Made by a program: the position numbers and the translations under genes. This document shows positions 17,967 to 24,617 of a stretch of 64,000 bases of DNA, in pieces. The stretch spans positions 242,224 to 306,223 of the forward strand of contig CAMKDV010000001.1 in the NCBI GenBank assembly GCA_946411385.1, given 5' to 3'. This DNA comes from an uncultured Bacteroidales bacterium. GTDB taxonomy: Bacteria; Bacteroidota; Bacteroidia; Bacteroidales; Paludibacteraceae. Under the pieces are notes generated by a model. The model made no database searches, was not told the origin of the DNA, and was given only the letters and a program-made list of their open reading frames with translations. Numbering within the stretch: position 1 is the first letter of the stretch; every line of letters starts with the position of its first letter.

Positions 17967-18129
17967 TATTGATTTGACCTATCTGCTGTTGTTTGGCATT
18001 TTCTTTTGCCTTCTGCTTTTGTTTAATCATGTTATTAACACCTATCTGATAACCGGAAAATCCTCCAATTATCAAGCCTGCAATTCCACTAAGAACGGCT
18101 GTTCCTATTCCGCTAAAAATCCATTCCAT
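17953..18129 (-). CDS. 58-residue membrane protein overlapping the LPO_1073-like gene
   Basis: A short gene starting MEWIFSGIGTAVLSG. Residues 4-30 form one Gly-rich membrane helix (GIAGLIIGGFSGYQIG). A basic/Gln-rich helix follows (MIKQKQKAKENAKQQQ), and the protein ends IGQINNGTH. The reading frame overlaps the start of the downstream gene by 14 nt (17953-17966), strong evidence for co-translation. The final QIGQINNG resembles the QSAGDNSTQ motif at the start of the partner. It is likely a membrane anchor or sensor for that partner; the function is not known. 18130-18215 holds no gene. Confidence 0.65.
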   Translation of the reverse strand: MEWIFSGIGTAVLSGIAGLIIGGFSGYQIGVNNMIKQKQKAKENAKQQQIGQINNGTH

Positions 18130-18215
18130 GTTTTTATATTTTTACTTTTCTTTATCTATCTCTTTCAACAATCAGTCTGTTCTGCAAAAGACAATAATAA
18201 TTCTAGCGTCTCATA

Positions 18216-19073
18216 TCATATAATAACACCTTCTTGATTAAGGCGTGTACGCACGTCGGACCATGGACGTTCGAGGTGCGTCTTGATTTCATGGAACATA
18301 CGCAATACTACATCTGCATCAACATTTGCCCATGCTGCCTTGCGTGTTGTTTTACGCAACACATATATTTGATCTATACGAGAATAAGCAGGATCAACAC
18401 CGAATGCGACATCGTAAGTCTCTGTTACGGACACAAACATTGAATACGGGTTACCACTTTTAACTTTCTCCGCAGTAGCAATAATTCCATCAAGCATGGT
18501 TTTGTCTATGAATGTCTTTGCCTCAATTGCAATTGCAGGAACTTGCAGATTGACTGTTTTTGCTCCATTTACGGTAAGAACAAACTTTCTATATATGGCG
18601 AAGTCCTGGTCTTTCTCATTGACAGCCATATCAGGGTTTGTAACAAATTCGTCAAATGATTTTGCTTTGAAATAAAGATTGGAATATGCTTTAACGCTAC
18701 CACTTTCCAATTGATCTTGTGCATTGAGTTTCGTTTGATACTCCTTCACAAAATCTTTGAATAGTAAGTACAAGAATTCCTCTAATACAGTAGGGCGGAA
18801 TTTCCCTTGTGAGGAATACAGATTGTCCAAATTGTTATTATGAATGAAGTTGTAATAATCATTCAACAGGTGTACTCGCTTCTTAATAATAGCATCGGTA
18901 AATCCGACTAATTTAAGATTCTCTTCTATATATGTGACATACTTATCAGCTATTTGCATTAACTGACTTATCTTTTGCCCGTCATCATACTTTTTAAGAA
19001 TGTTTGATGCATGACAAAGTTGAGGATACTTCTCCCGATATTCACGGATAATATCAACGCTGCTCTTTTTCAT
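18216..19073 (-). CDS. Bpu10I-family restriction endonuclease
   Basis: A 285-residue protein that resembles the Bpu10I restriction endonuclease family: DQDFAIYRKFVLTVNG, then VPAIAIEAKTFIDKTMLDGI and a C-terminal RIDQIYVLRKTTR. The EAK within AIEAK, with the upstream acidic residues, would form the PD-(D/E)xK active site. The start at 19073 is chosen because it gives an ATGA overlap with the methyltransferase stop; a longer frame to 19181 would run inside that gene. Bpu10I itself is a heterodimer cutting an asymmetric site; here only one nuclease gene and one methyltransferase are present. It is AT-rich, unlike the core genome. Confidence 0.8.
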   Translation of the reverse strand: MKKSSVDIIREYREKYPQLCHASNILKKYDDGQKISQLMQIADKYVTYIEENLKLVGFTDAIIKKRVHLLNDYYNFIHNNNLDNLYSSQGKFRPTVLEEFLYLLFKDFVKEYQTKLNAQDQLESGSVKAYSNLYFKAKSFDEFVTNPDMAVNEKDQDFAIYRKFVLTVNGAKTVNLQVPAIAIEAKTFIDKTMLDGIIATAEKVKSGNPYSMFVSVTETYDVAFGVDPAYSRIDQIYVLRKTTRKAAWANVDADVVLRMFHEIKTHLERPWSDVRTRLNQEGVII

Positions 19074-20836
19074 TTTTCTATGGTATTTAATTGTTTTACG
19101 ACACATTCTGCTATTGCTTTGGCCAATAATACCGGCACGGCATTTCCGATTTGCTGATACTGGCTCAACCCTTTTTCCCATGACATTTTAGTACGCATTC
19201 CCTCAAAGATAAAATCATCGGGGAAAGATTGCAAACGTGCGCCTTCTCTTGCTGTGAAATTACGGTTGAGATGAGGATGTATGAAATTACTTTGAAAACT
19301 TGCAGCAATAGTAGGAGCTGGCTTATCTCCATACAAACGCTGGTTATTTTGATGAAACTTGATAGTGGATTTCTCATTAGGAGCACCTCGTTTTAATGCT
19401 CCATGTGTTTCCCAAACATCAAGTAAGTCCTGCCCCGGCTTAATAGCTTCAAATCTCGCAATCAGTCGAGGAGTATGTTTCATCGCCACATGGTTTAGCA
19501 CATAAGTTGAATTTGCGCGCATCAATCGCTGATACTCATTCTGTGGCTCTTGTGGATATTCTTGCACTTCAGTACCTTGTCCTGCTCCAATCTGCGGCAA
19601 ATCGCATATGGCTTCATCAACAGTTATCAAATGATCTTGCACGTATGGTTCAGGATGCGAGGGCTGAATATTCAAATCTTTACGAAAACCTATCAATATA
19701 ACACGTTCACGGTTTTGCGGAACACCATAATCAGATGCCACAAGTACTTTATATGCCACATTATATCCACAATCCCCCGCATTTGTAAATTCCTCAACAA
19801 TGGTCTTAATTACTTCGCCATTTTGCATAGAGAGCAAACCTTTGACATTCTCCATTACAAAGGCTTTCGGCGAGTACCAATTGATAAATTTTACAAATCC
19901 GTAGAATAGTTTGTTTCTCGGGTCGTCTTTTATCTTGTTCCTGCGTTTATTTGCAAGACTAAAACCTTGGCAAGGCGGACCTCCAATTATTATGTCTGGC
20001 ACTTTACCATCCAACAACTCATCTACTTCATTTTTCTCTACCTCCGTAATACTTTTGCATAAGAAAGGGGTGTCGGGAAAATTCCTGCAAAACGTTTTCG
20101 CTGCATTCTCGTCAATGTCAGATGCGAAGATAGAGCGAACTCCTGCCATGGCAAAACCTTTTGTCAGTCCTCCACAACCAGAAAATAAATCAATTGAAGT
20201 CAATGCATCTTCTGCATATTCTTGATGATGATTTAATTTCTCTTTTAATTCATCAATATTTATAATCTCCATTGTTTGTATATATGTTTCTTGTGTTTTA
20301 TTCTTGTTTTGCTTCAAAGCTTTTGGAGTCATTATACTCATCATTTCTGCCCCAGTACAGTAAATAGGTTTTCCTTTAATGTGCGATTGATTTCTTTCTA
20401 TATAATTTGCCAGAAAGCCCTCTATGTTAAAGTCGTCTAATTGTAATTTTTGAGCAAGTTTATACACCAAGTAACTTCCCTTCGGGTCTGGATAGTCTAA
20501 CTCTTGCATTTGCTCTTGCGTATATTCTGTACTTTTTTCTATCCGATAAACAAAATAATTTGTTGGGCATTCCAAATCGTATAAAATAATATATGATGGC
20601 TTTTGCACTTTTGGATTTTGAACGTTTACCCATCCATCTCTTTTTTTACTAGAACGTACATTGTATAAGACAAAAGGACGGTTTGTTGCCTTTCCTGTTA
20701 TCCAATCTATTTGTTGTTTGTCTTTTGAGCGATAACAACCGATGAGAAACACACTCTTCTTACAATGAGAAAGTGTAATATTTTTCAATTGCTCATAAGC
20801 AAAATCAAATTCCAAAAGAATAGTATTTTCTGCCAT
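19070..20836 (-). CDS. C5-cytosine DNA methyltransferase with N-terminal extension
   Basis: A 588-residue enzyme. The catalytic part (about 214-588) shows the C5 methyltransferase motifs in order: I SIDLFSGCGG (214-223), IV GGPPCQGFS with the catalytic Cys, VI ENVKG, VIII QNRERVILIG, IX REGARLQSFPDDF, and X QIGNAVPV. The first ~210 residues form an extra domain (for example VLYNVRSSKKRDGWVNV and YIILYDLECPTNYFVYR) not recognised; it may bind DNA or be a regulatory module. The gene is coupled by ATGA to the Bpu10I-like endonuclease and should protect host DNA from it. The target-recognition region lies between motifs VIII and IX. Confidence 0.92.
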   Translation of the reverse strand: MAENTILLEFDFAYEQLKNITLSHCKKSVFLIGCYRSKDKQQIDWITGKATNRPFVLYNVRSSKKRDGWVNVQNPKVQKPSYIILYDLECPTNYFVYRIEKSTEYTQEQMQELDYPDPKGSYLVYKLAQKLQLDDFNIEGFLANYIERNQSHIKGKPIYCTGAEMMSIMTPKALKQNKNKTQETYIQTMEIINIDELKEKLNHHQEYAEDALTSIDLFSGCGGLTKGFAMAGVRSIFASDIDENAAKTFCRNFPDTPFLCKSITEVEKNEVDELLDGKVPDIIIGGPPCQGFSLANKRRNKIKDDPRNKLFYGFVKFINWYSPKAFVMENVKGLLSMQNGEVIKTIVEEFTNAGDCGYNVAYKVLVASDYGVPQNRERVILIGFRKDLNIQPSHPEPYVQDHLITVDEAICDLPQIGAGQGTEVQEYPQEPQNEYQRLMRANSTYVLNHVAMKHTPRLIARFEAIKPGQDLLDVWETHGALKRGAPNEKSTIKFHQNNQRLYGDKPAPTIAASFQSNFIHPHLNRNFTAREGARLQSFPDDFIFEGMRTKMSWEKGLSQYQQIGNAVPVLLAKAIAECVVKQLNTIEK

Positions 20837-20922
20837 TATTATTCGTTGTTACAATTTCCTATTTATCCCCGTCCTTCCCCTGTCAGACTCTTTCCCTTGG
20901 CTCATTGGGGTAATCCTAGGGT

Positions 20923-21012
20923 TTACTCTATAATATTGCGTTTGCCAATATTAACCCAATCCTCACGAAACGCAGGATTAGTCAGAATATAAACATAGCC
21001 TTTTTCTTTCAT
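20923..21012 (-). pseudogene. Truncated GIY-YIG/T5orf172-like nuclease gene (29 codons)
   Basis: The frame starts with an ATGA overlap on the ASCH gene stop (21009-21012) and reads MKEKGYVYILTNPAFREDWV followed by NIGK, the opening of the GIY-YIG-type T5orf172 domain. It then diverges and stops at 20923-20925. A full domain is ~90 residues or more, so about two thirds are missing. The break lies just upstream of the methyltransferase gene, which suggests that arrival of the restriction genes cut the old operon. Confidence 0.6.
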
Positions 21013-21392
21013 TTGTCTAAAGTGTCTAAATAAATATATGATTGAGGTGGTACAAAATCATCTATAAAATCATTCGGACTCTTGGCTTTCTTGAATGAGG
21101 TAACAGACTTTATAACCAATGCACATCCGGAAACATTATTCGCATAATAGCCAAAGAAATCGTCTTGAGCTATACCACCAACTTCTTTGTATTTATTCCA
21201 CAAATTGGCTGGGGTGTCTTCATCAATTGTGGAAAAAGTAAAATATCCCACAATCTGCTTAACCGGCATAGAGGAATAGATATACACTCTGCGTACATCC
21301 TCTTTGAATTTCCGTTTGCGAAATTCAACTTTCTTCGTTCCCGCCAATATCTGATTGGCATAAATGGGTTTAATTGATAATATAGCGTCCAT
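21009..21392 (-). CDS. ASCH-domain protein
   Basis: A 127-residue protein with an ASCH/PUA-like fold: LSIKPIYANQILAGTKKVEFRKR at the N-terminus, then VYIYSSMPVKQIVGYF. ASCH domains bind RNA or act on nucleosides. It overlaps the upstream GNAT gene by 23 nt and the downstream GIY-YIG remnant by 4 nt, so it belongs to one former three-gene operon. The exact substrate cannot be told. Confidence 0.75.
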   Translation of the reverse strand: MDAILSIKPIYANQILAGTKKVEFRKRKFKEDVRRVYIYSSMPVKQIVGYFTFSTIDEDTPANLWNKYKEVGGIAQDDFFGYYANNVSGCALVIKSVTSFKKAKSPNDFIDDFVPPQSYIYLDTLDK

Positions 21393-22437
21393 CTGCGTTC
21401 CCTAAAGTTAATAGTTGGCTAAATTGTGTTTCAGAGAGTGCCAAAAATCCCCAGTATGCATCAGCCGGTATGCCGACTTGCTCTATGATATCTTTACGTA
21501 TCACCTTTTTCCGGAAGGCAATATTATATAGCATCTTTATTACGATAAAATTGGGTTTGGCATTGTACCAACACTGTAGATCGTGCTCCGCAAACACACT
21601 ATACCGATTAGCATAGCGTATAAACTCGTCAACATTAGTAAAATCGTTAATCGTCTTAACTTCTGTGACAGTGCATACAGATGAGACGACACTACGATAT
21701 GCAGCAGAACCCTTGCCGTCAGAAGTTCTGTAAATAATCACTTTATCAAGCGGCTTCAAATTCTGCAAACCCTCCATCCAACTTATATAAATCTTGTTAA
21801 TGCTATTGGTGGGACTAACGTCTTGCAAAATACTATATTGCTCTGTTTGTAGAATAGAATCAGGAAATAGTTTAGTATGATAATCAGGTTTTATCGAAAG
21901 TAGGTATTTGTTGCCTGTCGACCTGTTAATAAACGGATAGTTATTCACGATATTACCAACATGCTTTGTCATGTCTCGAAGAAGCACACTCTCGCTACGT
22001 CCGTCAGCATGTGGTTTGCGACCAACTTCCACAAAACCGTATTTCTCAAAGAAATGGCGCAAATGCATCAGTTCTTCAGTATCATCAAACAATGTTACAT
22101 ACACTTCCGGAAAGTCAAATTGAACAGCAATATCAAGAATCCGCTTCATGAAACGCTCACCTCGGTTTGTTCCACGACGCTCTATCTTGAAGGTTCCAAC
22201 TTTAAGTCGTTTTTGCGCAGGTAATGTTTTTCCTTCTAATTGCAACTCTTCATTTTCATCTTTCAGATATAAGAAGTCCTTTAGCTGGCCCCCGTCGTAA
22301 TAAACCAGCGCCTTTTCTTCAGCTTGCGCTTTCCTCATAAACCAATCGTCGAAGCCAACATAGTTATTCCGCAGCGAATCGAAAAAAGTATCTTTCAACT
22401 CGATGTCAGAAAAATGTTTTAGAATCAAATTATCCAT
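21370..22437 (-). CDS. GNAT-type N-acetyltransferase fused to a C-terminal RNA-binding-like region
   Basis: A 355-residue protein. Residues ~70-155 fit a GNAT fold (KVGTFKIERRGTNRGERFM is the acetyl-CoA region, then YVTLFDDTEELMHLRHFFEK and YGFVEVGRK). The C-terminal ~180 residues contain a PUA/EVE-like part (KYLLSIKPDYHTKLFPDS, then LKPLDKVIIYRTSD), similar in layout to the ASCH gene that follows. Together they could form a toxin-antitoxin or RNA-modifying pair, but this is inference. Two upstream boxes of the TAACTTTG type (22512-22519 and 22678-22685) lie in the spacer. Confidence 0.7.
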   Translation of the reverse strand: MDNLILKHFSDIELKDTFFDSLRNNYVGFDDWFMRKAQAEEKALVYYDGGQLKDFLYLKDENEELQLEGKTLPAQKRLKVGTFKIERRGTNRGERFMKRILDIAVQFDFPEVYVTLFDDTEELMHLRHFFEKYGFVEVGRKPHADGRSESVLLRDMTKHVGNIVNNYPFINRSTGNKYLLSIKPDYHTKLFPDSILQTEQYSILQDVSPTNSINKIYISWMEGLQNLKPLDKVIIYRTSDGKGSAAYRSVVSSVCTVTEVKTINDFTNVDEFIRYANRYSVFAEHDLQCWYNAKPNFIVIKMLYNIAFRKKVIRKDIIEQVGIPADAYWGFLALSETQFSQLLTLGNADGRYIIN

Positions 22438-22677
22438 TATTTGTAATTTTAATTATCCATTTTCTTTGTATTAACGCTCTCGACAAATCGCCTCTCACGC
22501 GAAATCTGATGCAAAGTTACAATAAGATAGTGCTATATCTTGTCATAAGCTGTAAAAATCGTCTTTTCTTTATGCTTTTTCGATATTATTGTAATGCTCA
22601 GGTAGCAAATGGGTGGGGCTGGTGGTGCTAACTGTGCGTTTCGCGGGGAGGTGGGTGCCTCTGCGCGAATGTTCGCG

Positions 22678-22709
22678 CAAAGTTACAAAAAAAATCTGAC
22701 ATTTGCAAG
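22678..22709 (-). promoter_or_regulatory. Reverse promoter upstream of the GNAT/ASCH operon
   Basis: Reverse-strand CTTG (22706-22709, one change from TTTG) and TAACTTTG (22678-22685), 20 nt apart. A second TAACTTTG at 22512-22519 is closer to the gene but lacks a good -33 box. The 22438-22805 spacer otherwise holds nothing I can name. Confidence 0.5.
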
Positions 22710-22805
22710 AGAGAAGGGGAAAAATGTGTAAGAATGTGCGATATTTTGCGGAAAAAGAGAAAAGGGGCGGCTGTAAGGAGCAAATGTCGGGATATTATCC
22801 CGACG

Positions 22806-23083
22806 CACTACTGTCCCATAAAAAATAAACAAAAACAAAAAAAACCGCTTTTGAGTGCTTTTAGGCTTTGCCCATGCACGCTTTGCTGCTAAAAACTCCT
22901 TAAAAGTGGCCTTTTAGACAGTTTTTATCATCAAATCCTGCACTCCTGCGGAGTATAAAGCACTCAAAAGAAAAAACATCAAAAACATCGTTGAAAAATA
23001 TCCGTTGACAGTAAAAACGAGATGAGTATGCGTAGAATCAATCATTTAAGAGGATGAGAGCAGATGTTAATGGGACAGCAATG
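22806..23083. mobile_element. MITE-like element, copy 1 (278 bp, no coding capacity)
   Basis: Terminal inverted repeats CACTACTGTCCCAT (22806-22819) and its imperfect complement, which reads CATTGCTGTCCCAT on the other strand, at 23070-23083. It is flanked by ATCCCGACG (22797-22805) and ATTCCGACG (23084-23092), a 9-bp target duplication with one mismatch. Inside, CTTTTGAGTGCTTT pairs with a matching arm (AAAGCACTCAAAAG) ~110 nt downstream, with smaller hairpins between. Nearly identical to copy 2 at 24074-24351 (two base differences seen). No protein gene fits inside, so a transposase would have to act in trans. The partner insertion sequence is not in the window. Confidence 0.85.
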
Positions 23084-23144
23084 ATTCCGACGTAAAGGAA
23101 GAAAGGAGAGGGATGCAGGGAAGGCGGACGGAAGGGATGGAGAA

Positions 23145-23170
23145 AGAAAAAACCGCAGGAACACCTGCGG
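23145..23170 (-). terminator. Terminator of the MAKVELNT gene
   Basis: Read on the reverse strand: stem CCGCAGG, 4-nt loop, CCTGCGG, then TTTTTTC. Stem bases lie at 23153-23159 and 23164-23170. It is ~110 nt downstream of the stop of the reverse gene at 23280. Confidence 0.75.
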
Positions 23171-23245
23171 AAGAGAACAACGCTGCGCTAAACGGAAAAG
23201 AACAGCGATGCGCTGAACGGAAGAGAACAATGCTGCGCGATAGCA
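23171..23245. repeat. Three imperfect 25-bp tandem repeats
   Basis: Units at 23171-23195, 23196-23220 and 23221-23245 share the pattern AAGAACA-GC-TGCGCT-AACGG, most similar in the first two. They lie between the terminator and the stop of the reverse gene, so they are probably in its 3' UTR. Confidence 0.65.
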
Positions 23246-23279
23246 GAACCGGGAATATGGCTTAATCGGAGCGATGCGC

Positions 23280-23783
23280 TTATTCGGAGCGGAGGGACTG
23301 AGCAAGCATGGCACGGATGAAAGTATTAAGCGTGCGGTACCGGCGGCGCTGCACTTTGGCGGAGTTGGGATTGTACTGCGGATCAGTCTTGGTGAGGACA
23401 GGAGCCTGCGGGTCCGGTTTTCGGAGTTGGGCATTGAAACGCGTTTTGAACCGAGCCAATTGGCGGCGAAAATCTTCAGTGTGCGCGCGGAGATCGTCGG
23501 GCATGGCGGCGATTTCTTCATCGGTGAACTTGCCGGACCGGATGATAAGCGTAGTCAGGCGGCTGGCATCGGCAAAAGATGTGATGTTGCGTAGCTCAGC
23601 GCCCTTGGGCGGATTCAACTTATAGTCGCGCGGATTGAGGACAGTATAGGATTCCTGTGCACCATAATCGATGACCTTGCCGCTTTCGGCGCGATACTTC
23701 TTCTGACGACGGACGGTGTTGTCGCGTTTTTTGGGTTTGCCATGTGCCCGGTCGATGGCTGTGTTGAGTTCTACTTTTGCCAT
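23280..23783 (-). CDS. Hypothetical basic protein between the two MITE copies
   Basis: A 167-residue Lys/Arg-rich protein starting MAKVELNTAIDRAHGKPKKR. The start at 23783 is preferred; a longer in-frame start would run through the AT-rich spacer. The N-terminus recalls short Bacteroidales proteins beginning MAKV-LN-AI-HG that are linked to phages and integrated elements, but no family is recognised. Two predicted helices follow (DASRLTTLIIRSGKFTDEEI and TEDFRRQLARFKTRFNAQLR). The gene is bracketed by a terminator and 25-bp repeats downstream and by 11-bp repeats upstream. Confidence 0.55.
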   Translation of the reverse strand: MAKVELNTAIDRAHGKPKKRDNTVRRQKKYRAESGKVIDYGAQESYTVLNPRDYKLNPPKGAELRNITSFADASRLTTLIIRSGKFTDEEIAAMPDDLRAHTEDFRRQLARFKTRFNAQLRKPDPQAPVLTKTDPQYNPNSAKVQRRRYRTLNTFIRAMLAQSLRSE

Positions 23784-23903
23784 AAAATTGTGTGTTAAAA
23801 GTATATTATATATATAATATATAATATAGTATTTGCATGTAAAAAAATCGTCGTTTTTTGGCCCGACGGGAGGCAAATCCTACCGTGACGTCAGCCGATC
23901 GAC

Positions 23904-23947
23904 CCACTAATCATCCACTAATCACCCACTAATCACCCACTCAAACA
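23904..23947. repeat. 11-bp tandem repeat (CCACTAATCAC)
   Basis: Three full units at 23904-23914, 23915-23925 and 23926-23936 and a diverged fourth. They are in the non-coding 290-nt stretch between the hypothetical gene and MITE copy 2, which also holds a TA-rich run (about 23800-23830). Confidence 0.7.
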
Positions 23948-24073
23948 TCGGTTTAGGATGTATAAAACGATGGCTTTTCCTCGGTTTTGGTATCATGCCG
24001 GTAAGCGGAGAGGTGAGAGAGAGGGAGTGAAACCAATATATTCACAGCAAAAATTATGCCAAAATTCTCTTTT

Positions 24074-24351
24074 CACTACTGTCCCATAAAAAATAAACAA
24101 AAACAACAAAAACCGCTTTTGAGTGCTTTTAGGCTTTACCCATGCACGCTTTGCTGCTAAAAACTCCTTAAAAGTGGCCTTTTAGACAGTTTTTATCATC
24201 AAATCCTGCACTCCTGCGGAGTATAAAGCACTCAAAAGAAAAAACATCAAAAACATCGTTGAAAAATATCCGTTGACAGTAAAAACGAGATGAGTATGCG
24301 TAGAATCAATCATTTAAGAGGATGAGAGCAGATGTTAATGGGACAGCAATG
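24074..24351. mobile_element. MITE-like element, copy 2 (278 bp)
   Basis: Same length and terminal inverted repeats as copy 1 and in the same orientation. It is flanked by a perfect 9-bp direct duplication, TTCTCTTTT, at 24065-24073 and 24352-24360. This fixes the boundaries exactly and shows transposition rather than simple sequence duplication. The two copies differ at only two bases (one in the A-rich run near the left end, one in the TTTGCCC/TTTACCC stretch), so the movement is recent. Confidence 0.9.
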
Positions 24352-24617
24352 TTCTCTTTTAGTTCAATAATTGCCAACAAGAAACTCCGAGCTTATGCTC
24401 GGAGCAGGGGACGAAGGCGAGTGTCCAAATTCAATTCGGGCGGAATAGACGGAGTGTTTATGAGTAAATGCTATTGGGGCGTAACTGACAACGTATTGAT
24501 GAGCGGCGTTTGGCAAACGCCTGAAATGCGAAGAAGAAAGGCAGACAATCGCAAGGTTGCCTGCTACATTTCTTGAGTTTTGTGCAAGTATTGAACAATT
24601 ATGCACATAAAGGCATG
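24352..24617. other. Spacer of unknown content with a strong hairpin
   Basis: Between MITE copy 2 and the SUMF1-type gene. It holds an 8-bp stem (CTCCGAGC 24385-24392 with GCTCGGAG 24397-24404, loop TTAT). Short open frames exist on both strands, one beginning inside the MITE, but none shows family features. It may be a remnant of older inserted DNA. Confidence 0.4.

Noticed and set aside
22806..24351. The paired 278-bp repeats as a retron or a riboswitch
   Set aside because: The terminal inverted repeats and 9-bp target duplications explain them as transposed elements; no reverse transcriptase gene is present.
24322..24576. An 84-codon forward frame starting inside MITE copy 2
   Set aside because: Its first codons are transposon sequence and the rest resembles no protein, so it arose by the insertion.
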